Assembly: GCA_017411325.1 (NCBI GenBank)
Contig: JAFQQJ010000039.1
Location: 183,361 to 247,360 of the forward strand
Direction of reading: 5' to 3'
Length of the DNA stretch: 64,000 nt
From: Clostridia bacterium
GTDB lineage: Bacteria; Bacillota; Clostridia; CAKSNL01; HGM11501
Part shown: positions 35,636-46,643 of the stretch, piece after piece
How the letters are laid out: each line of letters opens with the position of its first letter
How positions within the stretch are numbered: the first letter of the stretch is position 1
Notes under the pieces: model-generated
The model's database searches: none
The model's input: the letters and a program-made list of their open reading frames with translations, nothing else
Told to the model about the DNA's origin: nothing
Position numbers and translations under genes: made by a program

Positions 35636-36586
35636 GTGGATAAAAATTTTGCATCATACATAACCGGCATAATGCTGCTGTTTTTCCTGATTGCATTTCT
35701 CCCTTCTGAGCTTAGTATGATAATCGGTTCTGCGGTTTTCGCAATAGCGGCAATCGGAATGCCATTTGGATTCCTTTTTGGAGGAGCTGCGCTTTGTTCT
35801 CTGATATTTGCCTTTATGACAGCTGATTTTCTGACAGGGATAATAATGGCTTTGGCATTCATAATTCCCGGTTGGGCTGAAGGCTTTATGATAAGAAAAA
35901 GATGCAGTTTGAGCGGGATTATTTCTGTCACCGCCATTCTCAGAAGCGGGTTTTTGCTCTTATGCTATGACAGAATGGCCGGACTCGAAAGAGTAACTAT
36001 CAGGGAATTTATATTCGGATCCGGCCCGGAAGAGTTTTTATCAGAACTTACAGAGACGGGATATCCTGAAGAGTTGCTTGAAGTCGCAACGAATATGTGG
36101 AATATTATGGGAGATATGCTTCCTTCCGTTATTGTTATTTCGGGATTAAGCTTTGCGTTTTTCTCACTGGTATGCACTAAATTTATGACCAGGAGAACTC
36201 CGGTGGTGTTTTACGGTATCAGAAAGTTATCCGACATAAGAATGGATCTTTCGTTTACAGTGTGTGCAGTTGTAATTGGAATTCTGGCGTTTAGCGGATT
36301 GAAAATGCAGGTTGTATTTATCAACTGTCTTTATGTAATCTATGTTCTTTATATGGCTTCGGGCTTTGCACTTTTATACAGACTGATTTTCAAAGGAATC
36401 AGAAGGCCCGCAGTAAGCTTTATAATCACGTTGATAATGGGGGTTATGTCTTTTGGATTTCTGCTCCCCGTTATGGGAATAATAGGTTCTTTTATCAAAG
36501 ATAAAAATAATAATTCAGATTCGGAAGAAAAGCCGGCTGAAGAAAAAGAAGAAAATAACGAAAACCGAAAGGAAGATGAAATATGA
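35636..36586 (+). CDS. YybS-like membrane protein (DUF2232)
   Basis: A 316-aa polytopic membrane protein with about eight helices and a highly charged glutamate/lysine-rich tail. Its position directly before rplI and dnaB matches B. subtilis yybS, a DUF2232 protein of unknown function. In B. subtilis the c-di-AMP phosphodiesterase gene gdpP (yybT) lies between yybS and rplI; here it is missing. The GTG at 35636 follows TTGGAGAT. The stop overlaps the rplI start as ATGA. Confidence 0.75.
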   Translation: MDKNFASYITGIMLLFFLIAFLPSELSMIIGSAVFAIAAIGMPFGFLFGGAALCSLIFAFMTADFLTGIIMALAFIIPGWAEGFMIRKRCSLSGIISVTAILRSGFLLLCYDRMAGLERVTIREFIFGSGPEEFLSELTETGYPEELLEVATNMWNIMGDMLPSVIVISGLSFAFFSLVCTKFMTRRTPVVFYGIRKLSDIRMDLSFTVCAVVIGILAFSGLKMQVVFINCLYVIYVLYMASGFALLYRLIFKGIRRPAVSFIITLIMGVMSFGFLLPVMGIIGSFIKDKNNNSDSEEKPAEEKEENNENRKEDEI

Positions 36587-37032
36587 AGGTAGTACTGCTT
36601 AAAGATGTAAAGGCACAGGGTAAAAAAGGTGACATTATAAATGTCAGCGACGGATATGCAAGAAATTTCCTTCTGCCCAAGGGATTGGCTGTTGAAGCAA
36701 CTTCGAATGCTCTTAATGACCTTAAAGGACAGAAAGAGTCTGAAGCTTACAGAAAGGAAACAGAACTTGCCAATGCCAAGGAACTGGCAGAGAAAATCAC
36801 AGGAGTTACTGTTGAGCTCTCCGCAAAGGCGGGAGATAACGGAAAATTGTTTGGTTCAATCACAGCTTCAGATGTTGCAGACGGACTTAAAATGCAGCAT
36901 CATGTTGTAATTGACAAGAAGAAGTTCAATCTTGCTGACGGAATCAAGCATACCGGAGTTACAGAAGTAGAAGTGAAGATTTACCCTGCAATTTCGGCAA
37001 AAATAAAGGTTAATGTAACAGGAACCAACTAA
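36583..37032 (+). CDS. rplI: 50S ribosomal protein L9
   Basis: The 149-aa protein has the standard L9 start [17 protein letters not shown] and [15 protein letters not shown], a long connecting helix and the C-terminal rRNA-binding domain (GKLFGSIT). It starts inside the last codons of the YybS-like gene (ATGA) and is followed 16 nt later by dnaB, the usual Bacillota order. Confidence 0.97.
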   Translation: MKVVLLKDVKAQGKKGDIINVSDGYARNFLLPKGLAVEATSNALNDLKGQKESEAYRKETELANAKELAEKITGVTVELSAKAGDNGKLFGSITASDVADGLKMQHHVVIDKKKFNLADGIKHTGVTEVEVKIYPAISAKIKVNVTGTN

Positions 37033-37048
37033 GAAAGAGGTGAGTGCC

Positions 37049-38365
37049 GTGGAGGCAAGACAAGCCCCTTATAATATGGGAGCCGAGCAGGCGGTACTCG
37101 GCTGTATGCTTACAAATTCAAATGCGCTTTCAGAGGTGTTTTCTTCAATAAAAATTGAAGATTTTTATACAGAAGCGCACAGACTTGTTTTTGAAGCTGC
37201 AAAAATGCTTTTTGATACCGGTAAGCCGGTTGATCTTATCACTGTGACGGAAGCACTGGGTTCAAAGGTTGAGATGGCTGGAGGACTTAGTTATCTTTCT
37301 AAGCTGGCTATGTCAATAGTAACAACACAGAATCTTTCGCAATATCTTAAGATAGTTAAGGATACTTCCAATATAAGACGCCTGATTGAAGCTGCGAATG
37401 AAATTGCTGAGATGGGCTATCTTAATGAGGAGGATGCCGAAGTTATCTTGGACAGAGCTGAACAGAAGGTTTTTGCAATTGCTGAAAACAGAAGCAGTAT
37501 GGGTTTTTCGCATATAAGGGATATTTTAATAAATTCAATTGAAAATGTTGAAAAACTTCGTGAAGCAGGTGGAAAAATTGCAGGTGTACCCACCGGATTT
37601 ACGGATCTTGATAATATGCTTGCCGGTCTTCAGAAGTCTGACCTTATTCTGGTGGCGGCCCGTCCTGCTATGGGAAAAACTGCTTTTACACTGAATATGG
37701 CACAGCATATTGCAATAAATTCCAAAGTTCCGGTTGCAGTCTTCAACCTTGAAATGAGCAAAGAGCAGATTGTAAACCGTATGATCTGTTCTGAGGCTCT
37801 TGTTGAAAACAGCAAATTCAGAGTAGGGGACTTAAATGCCGAAGACTGTGCAAGACTTGCTCAGGCTATAGGTACATTATCATCTGCTCCGATTTATATT
37901 GACGATACAGCGGGAATAGGAATCAGCGAAATAAGAGCAAAATGCAGAAGACTTGCTCAATCGGAGAAAGGGCTTGGACTTATAATAATCGACCATATCC
38001 AGCTTATGCAGGCAGGAAAAAGTTCCGACAGCCGTCAGCAGGAAATTTCTGAAATTTCCCGTTCTCTTAAAATTCTTGCAAAAGAATTAAATGTTCCGGT
38101 TGTGGCTCTTTCTCAGCTTTCACGTGCGGTTGAATCACGTCAGGATAAGCGTCCTATGCTTTCAGACCTTCGTGAATCGGGAGCAATAGAGCAGGATGCT
38201 GATATTGTTATGTTTTTATACAGGGATTCTTATTATAATCCCGAAAGTGAAAAACACAACATAGCGGAATGTATTATAGCAAAGCACAGAAACGGTGAAA
38301 CGGGTAAGATTGAACTTGTTTACAGAGGAGAATTTGTTAGATTTGAAAATATGTACAAAGGATAA
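37049..38365 (+). CDS. dnaB: replicative DNA helicase
   Basis: The 438-aa hexameric helicase of the replication fork. The N-terminal domain is followed by the RecA-like core, with Walker A ARPAMGKT at about residues 204-211, Walker B in LIIIDHIQLM, and SQLSRAVESR. No intein is present. The GTG at 37049 (MEARQAPYNMGAEQ) is preferred over the GTG at 37040, which lies within the AGAGGTGAG ribosome site. It overlaps tilS by 23 nt. Confidence 0.96.
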   Translation: MEARQAPYNMGAEQAVLGCMLTNSNALSEVFSSIKIEDFYTEAHRLVFEAAKMLFDTGKPVDLITVTEALGSKVEMAGGLSYLSKLAMSIVTTQNLSQYLKIVKDTSNIRRLIEAANEIAEMGYLNEEDAEVILDRAEQKVFAIAENRSSMGFSHIRDILINSIENVEKLREAGGKIAGVPTGFTDLDNMLAGLQKSDLILVAARPAMGKTAFTLNMAQHIAINSKVPVAVFNLEMSKEQIVNRMICSEALVENSKFRVGDLNAEDCARLAQAIGTLSSAPIYIDDTAGIGISEIRAKCRRLAQSEKGLGLIIIDHIQLMQAGKSSDSRQQEISEISRSLKILAKELNVPVVALSQLSRAVESRQDKRPMLSDLRESGAIEQDADIVMFLYRDSYYNPESEKHNIAECIIAKHRNGETGKIELVYRGEFVRFENMYKG

Positions 38366-39683
38366 AAATCTTGTTCTCAGGGTAAAGGAAAACATCCTTG
38401 AAAATAAGCTTATAGACAGCGGTGATACAGTTATAGCCGCTCTTTCCGGCGGAGCTGATTCGGTGTGCCTTTTATATATCCTGAATGAGCTTAAAAAGGA
38501 ATTTAACTTTACACTTAAAGCCGCCCATCTTAATCATGGTATAAGAGGGGAAGAGGCGAATAGAGATGAGGATTTTGCGAAAAAGCTCTGTGAAAAGATG
38601 AATATTGGCTTTTTTTCAAAGTTCTGCGATATTCCGGCACTATCCGGCGGAAAAAACACGGAGCTTGTTGCAAGAAAGGCAAGATACGCGTTTTTTTCGG
38701 AGCTGTCACAAATGGAAAACGGAGCGAAAATTGCGGTTGCTCACAATAAAAACGATGTGGCGGAAACAATGGTTATGCGTCTTATAAGAGGAACTTCGGT
38801 TTTTGGCTTTTCGGGAATTCCTGTTAAAAACGGAAATATAATAAGGCCTCTTTTAAATGTTTCGAGGGAAGAAATTGAAGAATTTTTGAAAAGCAAAAAA
38901 ATAGCTTATGTGACGGACAGTACAAATCTTTCGGATGATTATACAAGGAATAAAATCCGCCATAAGATACTTCCTGAAATGAAAGAAATCAACGAAGGCT
39001 ATCTTAAAACCATTGCCAATACCGCATCAAGGATGGCGGCGGTTGCTTCCTTTGTGGAAGGAGCCGCGAAGGAAGCATACGGCGAAATAACAGATGTAAT
39101 AGATGTATCAAAGCTTTCGGGACTTCATGATGTCATTAAGGAGTATGTCATTTCGGAAGCAGCTTATACAAAAGGGATTGAAGAGCTTTCCGAGAAAAAT
39201 ATTTCGGATATTAAAGCACTTATGACATTGGAGTCCGGAAGACAAATTGATATTCCGGGAGGATTTAAGGCGATTAAAGTGTATTCGGAAATCAAGTTTA
39301 TTAAAGAAGAAAAAGCTTTGCAGTATAATTATGAATTAAAACCCGGAAAAAACTATATAAAAGAAGCGGATATGACAATTATAATTACCGAAGGAAAGAA
39401 AGGTATTGACAAAGACAGGATAACTCTGCCGCTTATTGCAAGGCCGCGGAAAAGCGGGGATTTCATTGAAACAAAAGGTATTTCCGGAAAAAAGAAAATC
39501 AAAAACCTTTATATCGACGAAAAGCTGCCAATCGACAAACGTGCTATCTATCCGTTGATTTTATCGGGTAACGATGTTGTTTTTGCACTTGGAAGGTGCA
39601 ATAAAAAATATATTTCTGATGAAAATACAAAAGAAGCATATAATATTAAAATAACAGAAGGGGATTTAAGTGATGTTGAATGA
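38343..39683 (+). CDS. tilS: tRNA(Ile)-lysidine synthase
   Basis: Modifies the wobble C34 of the AUA-decoding tRNA(Ile) to lysidine. The 446-aa protein has the PP-loop ALSGGADS (about residues 33-40), AAHLNHGIRGEEANRDE, and the C-terminal TilS domains. No ATG is available at the front of the frame. The TTG at 38343, inside the end of dnaB and about 12 nt after AGAGGAG, gives a normal N-terminus; a TTG at 38334 is the alternative. The gene order tilS-hpt-ftsH that follows is classical for Bacillota. Confidence 0.93.
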   Translation: MKICTKDKNLVLRVKENILENKLIDSGDTVIAALSGGADSVCLLYILNELKKEFNFTLKAAHLNHGIRGEEANRDEDFAKKLCEKMNIGFFSKFCDIPALSGGKNTELVARKARYAFFSELSQMENGAKIAVAHNKNDVAETMVMRLIRGTSVFGFSGIPVKNGNIIRPLLNVSREEIEEFLKSKKIAYVTDSTNLSDDYTRNKIRHKILPEMKEINEGYLKTIANTASRMAAVASFVEGAAKEAYGEITDVIDVSKLSGLHDVIKEYVISEAAYTKGIEELSEKNISDIKALMTLESGRQIDIPGGFKAIKVYSEIKFIKEEKALQYNYELKPGKNYIKEADMTIIITEGKKGIDKDRITLPLIARPRKSGDFIETKGISGKKKIKNLYIDEKLPIDKRAIYPLILSGNDVVFALGRCNKKYISDENTKEAYNIKITEGDLSDVE

Positions 39684-40212
39684 TATTGAAAGGATTTTAA
39701 TTTCCGAAGAGGAGCTTGATGCAAAAACAAGTGAGCTTGCATCTGAAATTTCCGAAGACTTTAAGGGCGAAGAATTGATTGTGATAGGAATATTAAAGGG
39801 CGGGGTTGTTTTTGCAGCAGATATAATTAAAAAGATAAGCATTCCTATGGAAATTGAGTTTATGGCAGTTTCCAGCTACGGAAAGGAAAGCGAAACATCC
39901 GGTGTAGTAACCCTGAAGAAAGATATTGATACTTCTATTGCAGGAAAAAATGTAATTGTAGTTGAAGATATTGTAGACAGTGGCTATACTATGAAATATC
40001 TTACCAAGTTGCTTCTTGACAGGCATGCAAAAAGCGTAAAAATCTGCACGTTGTTAAGCAAACCCTCAAGAAGAAAGGTTGAGATAGACCTTGATTATGT
40101 GGGATTCGAAGTACCTGATGAGTTTGTTGTCGGATACGGACTTGATTTTGACGAAAAATACAGAAATCTTCCTTTTGTAGGAGTATTAAAGAGAGAAGTA
40201 TACAGTAAATAA
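39673..40212 (+). CDS. hpt: hypoxanthine phosphoribosyltransferase
   Basis: Salvages hypoxanthine and guanine with PRPP. The 179-aa protein carries the PRPP loop VIVVEDIVDSGYT and an N-terminal VIGILKGGVVF. The ATG at 39673, with AAGGGGA 8 nt upstream, is chosen over the GTG at 39670. Its first 11 bases overlap tilS. Confidence 0.96.
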   Translation: MLNDIERILISEEELDAKTSELASEISEDFKGEELIVIGILKGGVVFAADIIKKISIPMEIEFMAVSSYGKESETSGVVTLKKDIDTSIAGKNVIVVEDIVDSGYTMKYLTKLLLDRHAKSVKICTLLSKPSRRKVEIDLDYVGFEVPDEFVVGYGLDFDEKYRNLPFVGVLKREVYSK

Positions 40213-40227
40213 GAGGAGGTCTTCTTT

Positions 40228-42111
40228 TTGAAAAAAAGTTTTAAGGGAATAGGCTACGCTTTGGTGCTGATACTCCTGATGAACATCATCTGGGGCTTTG
40301 TGGCAAATCGTACTCCTGAAAAAGAAATATTATATTCCGATCTTGTAAGCGACATTAATTCCGGGAAAATTTCCCGCATTGAGATTAGTGAAACAAGGGC
40401 AAAAGCTACCTATAAGGCTAAAGACGAAAACGGCAAAGATAAAGTCGTGATTTATGATATTCCTTCGAAAGAGCTTCTTTATGCACAGGTAGGGGAAGAA
40501 ATGGACGAGCAGATAGATAAGAAGAGCCTTATTGTAACCTATGTCGAGGAATCTTCGGTATATGCATGGATTTCCCTTCTCTCTCCGTTCTTTATAATTA
40601 TTGTAATAGGTGTCATCTGGAGCGTTATGATGAAGAATGCTTCGGGTGGCGGCGGAGCTATGAATTTCGGTAAAATTAAAACAAAGGCAGCCACACCTGA
40701 TTCCAGAAAAGTGACCTTTGCTGATGTAGCCGGTGTTGACGAAGAAAAAGAAGAACTTACGGAAATTGTGGAATTTCTTAAGAATCCAAAAAAATATACT
40801 GAGCTTGGCGCAAGAATTCCGAAAGGTGTGCTCCTTGTCGGCCCTCCGGGAACAGGTAAAACATTGCTTGCCAAGGCTGTAGCCGGTGAAGCAAATGCTC
40901 CTTTTTTCAGCATAAGCGGTTCTGATTTTGTTGAAATGTTTGTCGGAGTCGGTGCATCAAGAGTAAGGGATTTGTTTGAACAGGCAAAGAAAAATCAACC
41001 TTCCATAATTTTTATAGATGAAATTGATGCCGTGGGAAGACACCGTGGTGCCGGTCTTGGCGGCGGTCACGACGAAAGAGAACAGACGCTTAATCAGCTT
41101 CTTGTCGAGATGGACGGCTTCGGAATTAATGAAGGAACAATAGTTCTTGCAGCGACAAACAGAGCAGATATACTTGATCCTGCTCTTATGCGTCCCGGCA
41201 GATTTGACCGACAGGTATATGTCGGCTATCCCGATAAGAAGGGCAGACTTGCTATTCTTAAGGTGCACGCAAAGAATAAGCCTCTTGGTCCCGATGTCGA
41301 TCTTTCTGTTGTGGCAAAGACAACCTATGGTTTTACAGGTGCTGATCTTGAAAATCTTCTTAACGAAGCTGCCCTTCTGGCGGCGCGTGAAAATAAGAAG
41401 GAAATAAATCAGACACATTTAGATGATGCTATGCTTAAGGTCGTAATGGGCCCTGAAAAGAAATCGAAAGAAATGCAGGAAAAGGATAAAAAGCAGACAG
41501 CATTCCACGAGGCAGGCCATGCTGTTATGGCGAAATGTCTTGAAACACAGGATAAGGTTCATCAAGTTTCTATTATACCGAGAGGCAGAGCAGGCGGATT
41601 TACTCTTTCGCTTCCCGATCAGGATAAGGCATATATTTCCAAAAAGGAAATGTTTGAAGATATAGTAATGATGATGGGCGGTCGTGTTGCAGAAGAGATG
41701 GTATTCGGGGAAATCAATACCGGGGCATCAAGCGATATCGAAAGGGCTACAAAGGTTGCTACGGATATGGTTACAAAGTACGGTATGAGTGAAAAACTGG
41801 GCTCACGCACATTTGGTTCCAACGGAGAAGTGTTTATCGGAAGAGACTACGGTCATACGCAGGATTATTCTGATGCTACAGCCGCTTTGATTGACTCGGA
41901 GGTAAACAGAATTATTTCCGAAGCATATGAAGAGTGCAAAAAACTTATGGGTGAGCATGAGGATAAGCTTTATACAGTTGCTGAAGCGCTTATGGAAAAA
42001 GAGGTTCTTACAGGCGCTGAGTTTGAAGCGGTATACGAAGGCAGAATCGAAGAATTGTCACAGGGGACTGTGGATACTGAAACAATCGCAGATACGGAAG
42101 AAGAAAAATAA
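40228..42111 (+). CDS. ftsH: ATP-dependent zinc metalloprotease FtsH
   Basis: The 627-aa membrane-bound AAA+ protease that degrades misfolded membrane proteins and some regulators. It has two transmembrane helices (about residues 7-25 and 110-132), Walker A GPPGTGKT at ~208-215, Walker [12 protein letters not shown], the second region of homology ending RPGRFDRQ, and the zinc motif HEAGH near residue 427. A TTG start at 40228 has an excellent GAGGAGGT. It is downstream of hpt, as usual. Confidence 0.97.
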   Translation: MKKSFKGIGYALVLILLMNIIWGFVANRTPEKEILYSDLVSDINSGKISRIEISETRAKATYKAKDENGKDKVVIYDIPSKELLYAQVGEEMDEQIDKKSLIVTYVEESSVYAWISLLSPFFIIIVIGVIWSVMMKNASGGGGAMNFGKIKTKAATPDSRKVTFADVAGVDEEKEELTEIVEFLKNPKKYTELGARIPKGVLLVGPPGTGKTLLAKAVAGEANAPFFSISGSDFVEMFVGVGASRVRDLFEQAKKNQPSIIFIDEIDAVGRHRGAGLGGGHDEREQTLNQLLVEMDGFGINEGTIVLAATNRADILDPALMRPGRFDRQVYVGYPDKKGRLAILKVHAKNKPLGPDVDLSVVAKTTYGFTGADLENLLNEAALLAARENKKEINQTHLDDAMLKVVMGPEKKSKEMQEKDKKQTAFHEAGHAVMAKCLETQDKVHQVSIIPRGRAGGFTLSLPDQDKAYISKKEMFEDIVMMMGGRVAEEMVFGEINTGASSDIERATKVATDMVTKYGMSEKLGSRTFGSNGEVFIGRDYGHTQDYSDATAALIDSEVNRIISEAYEECKKLMGEHEDKLYTVAEALMEKEVLTGAEFEAVYEGRIEELSQGTVDTETIADTEEEK

Positions 42112-42132
42112 GAAAAACAGGATGTAATATCA

Positions 42133-45100
42133 ATGATATTAAAAAGCATTACAATGCAGGGATTTAAATCCTTTGCAGATAAAACCACAATTGAACTGGA
42201 CGGAAATGTTTGCGCCATTGTAGGGCCTAACGGAAGCGGAAAAAGTAACATTTCCGATGCGATACTCTGGGTTTTGGGGGAGCAGAGTGCAAAGACGCTC
42301 AGAGGAAGCAAGATGGAAGACGTTATCTTTACCGGCACACCCAAAAGAAAACCAAGCGGATTTGCAGAGGTTACGCTTACTTTGGATAATTCTGAACATT
42401 TACTTCCGGTAGAGTACGCCGAGGTTGCATTTACGAGACGCGTTTACAGAAGCGGGGAGGGTGAATATTTTATAAATAAAACTCCCTGCCGTCTTAAGGA
42501 TATCCACGAGATGCTTATGGATACCGGTATGGGCCGCGATGGCTACAGCATAATCGGACAGGGAAAGATTGACCAGATTCTCTATGCAAACCCCGACGAC
42601 AGGCGTTCTATGTTTGAAGAAGCATCCGGTATTTCGAAGTATAAGTACCGTAAAGCTGAGGCAACAAGAAAACTTGAAAAAACCAATGATAACCTTATAA
42701 GAATAATGGATATAGTTGCTGAGCTTGAAACTCAGATTGGCCCGCTTAAAGAGCAGTCTGAAAAAGCTCAGAGATTTTTGGTGCTCTCGGAGGAGCTTAA
42801 GGATCTTGAAGTAACTGCTTATGTAAACTCCATTGAAAAGAACAAAGCATCTTATGATAAAGCAAAAGTGAATTATGACGAAATTGAAAAGAGCTTTAAT
42901 GAAGCCAAAGCCGAATCTGACGCCAACGAAAAGGCGATAGAGAACTACTATGAAGAGAAGAAGCTTTTCGATTCCAGTCTTGAAGAAATTAAAAATCAGG
43001 CTAATGAAATTCTGGTTGAAATCACCAGAAAAGAGTCAGATATTGCGATAAAGAAAAGTTCTATAGAAAATATAAACGAAAATATCAGGCGCCTGAATGA
43101 AGAAATAACAACTCTTCGTGAGCAAAATGAGGCAGGAAGTGTTGAAAAGGCTGAAGAAGCTGTTTACAAAGCTAAAGAAAAAAAGGATGCGTTAATGCGG
43201 GAACTTAATGCTTTGCCTATTATTGCTCTGCGTGAGGAAGTAGATTCGCTTACGGCGAAAACTGCAAAAAAAGCATCTGAAATCGATGTTTTGTCCGTTC
43301 AGATTGAAGGACGCATCGGAAGGCTTGAATCCTTTGACGTAATTGCAGACGAACAGAGTAAAAGGCTTAATTCTCTTGCGGCAGAAGAAAAAGAGCTTGC
43401 GGCAGAAGTTGAAGCCCATAAAAAGGAGCTTGATGCTCTCGAAAAGATTAAAGCCGAATGTGAAGAAAAAAGCCGTGGATTCGAAGCGCTGAAAAAGAGT
43501 ATGAATCAGGAATTTTCCGAGCTTACTTCTTCAAACGAAGAGCTTAAAACAAATTATAACAAAGAAAGCTCTGAGCTTCAGGAAAGATTGTCACGTCTTC
43601 GTTTTTTGGAAGAACTTGAACGTGATATGGACGGATATTCGGGTGCTGTAAAAAGTATCGTTGAAAACAAAAATCTGAAGGGAATAAAGGGCGTTCTTTC
43701 GGAACTGATACATGTTGAAGCTAAATATATTCCCGCTATTGAGGCATCACTCGGCGGTTCTATGCAGAACATCGTAACGGAAACTGACAGAGACTCCAGG
43801 GAGGCAATTGATTATCTTAAATCCAAAGGCAAGGGAAGAGCAACTTTTTTGCCTCTTAATATCATAAAGGAACGTAGTCTTGAGAAAATGAATCACCAGG
43901 GATTTTTAGGTCCTGTTTCAGATTTTGTATCCTGCGATGCGGAAATCAGACCTGCAGTACTGAATCTCCTTGGCAATGTGGCGCTTTGTGATACTTTCGA
44001 AAACGCTATCGGGTTATTTAAAAAGCAGAACGGAAAGGTTAAGATTGTTACACTTTCTGGTGAATACATAAACTCAGGAGGTGCGGTAACAGGCGGAAGT
44101 ATGAGTAAAATCCGTGGTTTGCTTTCTAGAAAACAGGAGATTGCTACTCTCGAAGTAAGCTATGCTGAACAAAAGGAAAAAGTAAAGGCAGCAGAAAATG
44201 CCATCGAAAAAACAGAAAAGCTTATAGAAAAGCTGAGAAAATCGGCATCTGAACTCACAGAAAAAATCGAGAACAATAAAGAAGCATATTCGGATGTATC
44301 TTCCAAGGCTGAAATCAGGAAAAATATTCTGGTAAAAGAAGAAGAAAGACTTTCTGAGTTGCGGCAGGCAAAGAGCGAACTGGTATACGGACTTGAAAAC
44401 AGAGATAAAGCAAAAGAAGAATTAAAGCAGTCTATTACTGATGCGGAAAAACAACTGGCAGAAGAAAAAGAAGCTCTTAAATCTGTCAGCGAACTGCTTG
44501 AAAACAAAAAAAATGAGCTTGAAAAACTGAATCAGGCGAGAATTGACAAGACTATGGAGATAAATAACGCCTCCAAGGATATAGAAATGTATTTCAATGC
44601 TCTTGAAGCAGCAAGAAACGGTGCGGATTCAAGAAGAGAGCTTGCGGAAGCCAAGGCTCTTGAAATAGCACGGCTTGAAAATGAAATATTGCGTATTGAA
44701 AAAGAAATCGAACTTGTTCATTTGAGCATTACAGAACTTAAAAAGCTTCATGAGGCAAAAGGAGCAGAGCTTGAATCAAAAAAAGATGAATTCTCAAAAC
44801 GCGACGAAAATACATTGAAACTTCGTGAAAGCAACAAGATTATACAGGAAAAGGTTATCGCTCTTGCTCAGGAAATGACAAAGCTCAGCAGTAAAATCGA
44901 AGCTTTGGAACATGTTGTTGAGGAAGAAATCGGAAAGCTTTGGGAAGAGTATGAGCTTACGTTTTCCGAAGCTGTAAAAGAGCGTGATGCGAAGGGAAGC
45001 AAAACAGGTTCATCTACACTTATTAATAAACTTAGACGTGAAATTAAAGATCTCGGTACAATCAATGTTGCCGCAATCGAGGACTATAAAAATGTTTCTG

Positions 45101-45657
45101 AAAGATATGAGTTTTTGTCTGATCAGAAAAATGATATGCTGGAGACAAAGGACAACCTTGAGAAAATTATAGAAGATATGCAAAAAATTATGTCTGTTCA
45201 GTTTACTGAACAGTTTGAAAAAATCAATAATGATTTCAAGGAAACCTATGTCGCACTTACAGGTGGAGGTACAGCCAATATTTCTTTGGCAGATCCTTCA
45301 GATGTACTTGAAAGCGGTATTGATATTGAGCTTCAGCCACCTGGAAAGAAGCTTCAGAATATTATGCTTCTCTCGGGTGGAGAAAAAGCCATCGCGGCAA
45401 TTGCACTTTTCTTTGCCATGCTTTCTGTTCGTCCTACACCGTTCTGTGTACTGGACGAGATTGAAGCAGCCTTGGACGAGAGCAATGTGCAGAGATTTGC
45501 CTCATTCCTCAGAAATTATTCGCATACACAGTTCCTTGTAATAACCCACAGAAGAGGAACTATGGAGTCTGCGGATATGTTATACGGTGTAACCATGCAG
45601 GAAAAGGGTGTTACAAAGCTTCTTAGCCTGAAGCTGAGTGAAGTTGATCAAAATTAA
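42133..45657 (+). CDS. smc: chromosome segregation protein SMC
   Basis: The 1174-aa condensin ATPase. Residues 31-38 are Walker A GPNGSGKS, followed by a long coiled coil, a hinge at about 500-660 (GGSMQNIVTE, GGAVTGGSM), a second coiled coil, the ABC signature LLSGGEK near 1079 and Walker B CVLDEIEAALD near 1105. The length is standard. The ribosome site is weak (AGGATG), suggesting coupling to ftsH 21 nt upstream. ftsY follows 17 nt later; the usual upstream rnc gene is not here. Confidence 0.97.
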   Translation: MILKSITMQGFKSFADKTTIELDGNVCAIVGPNGSGKSNISDAILWVLGEQSAKTLRGSKMEDVIFTGTPKRKPSGFAEVTLTLDNSEHLLPVEYAEVAFTRRVYRSGEGEYFINKTPCRLKDIHEMLMDTGMGRDGYSIIGQGKIDQILYANPDDRRSMFEEASGISKYKYRKAEATRKLEKTNDNLIRIMDIVAELETQIGPLKEQSEKAQRFLVLSEELKDLEVTAYVNSIEKNKASYDKAKVNYDEIEKSFNEAKAESDANEKAIENYYEEKKLFDSSLEEIKNQANEILVEITRKESDIAIKKSSIENINENIRRLNEEITTLREQNEAGSVEKAEEAVYKAKEKKDALMRELNALPIIALREEVDSLTAKTAKKASEIDVLSVQIEGRIGRLESFDVIADEQSKRLNSLAAEEKELAAEVEAHKKELDALEKIKAECEEKSRGFEALKKSMNQEFSELTSSNEELKTNYNKESSELQERLSRLRFLEELERDMDGYSGAVKSIVENKNLKGIKGVLSELIHVEAKYIPAIEASLGGSMQNIVTETDRDSREAIDYLKSKGKGRATFLPLNIIKERSLEKMNHQGFLGPVSDFVSCDAEIRPAVLNLLGNVALCDTFENAIGLFKKQNGKVKIVTLSGEYINSGGAVTGGSMSKIRGLLSRKQEIATLEVSYAEQKEKVKAAENAIEKTEKLIEKLRKSASELTEKIENNKEAYSDVSSKAEIRKNILVKEEERLSELRQAKSELVYGLENRDKAKEELKQSITDAEKQLAEEKEALKSVSELLENKKNELEKLNQARIDKTMEINNASKDIEMYFNALEAARNGADSRRELAEAKALEIARLENEILRIEKEIELVHLSITELKKLHEAKGAELESKKDEFSKRDENTLKLRESNKIIQEKVIALAQEMTKLSSKIEALEHVVEEEIGKLWEEYELTFSEAVKERDAKGSKTGSSTLINKLRREIKDLGTINVAAIEDYKNVSERYEFLSDQKNDMLETKDNLEKIIEDMQKIMSVQFTEQFEKINNDFKETYVALTGGGTANISLADPSDVLESGIDIELQPPGKKLQNIMLLSGGEKAIAAIALFFAMLSVRPTPFCVLDEIEAALDESNVQRFASFLRNYSHTQFLVITHRRGTMESADMLYGVTMQEKGVTKLLSLKLSEVDQN

Positions 45658-45674
45658 AAAAACGGAGATATATT

Positions 45675-46580
45675 ATGGGATTTTTTGACAAACTGAAAGA
45701 GGGACTCGGAAAAACAAGATCGGCATTAAAGGGTGCGGTTGACAATGTATTCGTTGCATTCAGCAAAATTGATGACGATTTATATGATGAGCTTGAAGAA
45801 GCATTGATTCTTGCAGATCTTGGCGGAGAGACGGCGATGGAAATAGTTGACGAATTACGCGAAAGAGTCAAAACAAAAAGAATTAACGATACCGAAGAGG
45901 CAAAACTGGAGCTTTATGCTTTGATAGGAGAAATTTTAGAGGGTGACTGTTCCCTTGATTTGTCAGGAAAGCCTTCAGTCGTTATGGTGATAGGCGTAAA
46001 CGGAGTAGGCAAGACAACCTCTATCGGTAAAATCACATCGGTGCTAAAAAACAGCGGTAAAAGCGTTATCCTTGCGGCAGCTGACACATTCCGTGCCGCA
46101 GCGATAGATCAGCTGGGAGTCTGGGCTGAGCGCAATGATGTTCCGATGATTCGCCACGATGAGGGTTCGGATCCCGCTTCGGTTGTTTTTGATGCCTGTG
46201 CCGCGGCAAAAAGCAGAGGGGCAGATGTTCTTATTTGCGATACGGCGGGAAGACTTCATAATAAGAAAAATCTTATGGACGAGCTCCAGAAGATTTACAG
46301 AGTTATCCGAAGGGAACTTCCTGATTCCAGCCTTGAAGTTTTACTTGTGCTTGATGCAACAACAGGACAGAATGCGGTTAATCAGGCAGAAATGTTCAAG
46401 GAGACAGCCGATATTACTGGAATTGTACTTACCAAGCTGGATGGCACCGCCAAAGGCGGTATAGTAATCAATATAAAAAAGAAGCTTGATATACCGGTTA
46501 AGTTTGTGGGAGTCGGAGAAGGAATAGATGATTTGCAGGTTTTCGAACCCGAAAGCTTTGCGAAAGCCTTGTTTGAATAA
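45675..46580 (+). CDS. ftsY: signal recognition particle receptor FtsY
   Basis: The 301-aa SRP-receptor GTPase that delivers nascent membrane proteins to the translocon. It has the NG domain with the P-loop GVNGVGKTTS at ~107-116, DTFRAAA, DTAGRLHNK (~187) and TKLDGTAKGG. It has only a short N-terminal extension and no acidic A domain, as in other Bacillota. It is co-transcribed with smc and followed by a probable terminator. Confidence 0.97.
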   Translation: MGFFDKLKEGLGKTRSALKGAVDNVFVAFSKIDDDLYDELEEALILADLGGETAMEIVDELRERVKTKRINDTEEAKLELYALIGEILEGDCSLDLSGKPSVVMVIGVNGVGKTTSIGKITSVLKNSGKSVILAAADTFRAAAIDQLGVWAERNDVPMIRHDEGSDPASVVFDACAAAKSRGADVLICDTAGRLHNKKNLMDELQKIYRVIRRELPDSSLEVLLVLDATTGQNAVNQAEMFKETADITGIVLTKLDGTAKGGIVINIKKKLDIPVKFVGVGEGIDDLQVFEPESFAKALFE

Positions 46581-46583
46581 AAC

Positions 46584-46622
46584 TGACACCCTCTCGAATC
46601 ATTGGATTCCTGAGGGTGTTTC
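46584..46622 (+). terminator. probable terminator after ftsY
   Basis: ACACCCTC and its complement enclose an inner GAATC/GATTC stem. The T tract is short, so strength is uncertain. Confidence 0.6.
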
Positions 46623-46643
46623 TGAAAAAAGAAAGGAAGCACT

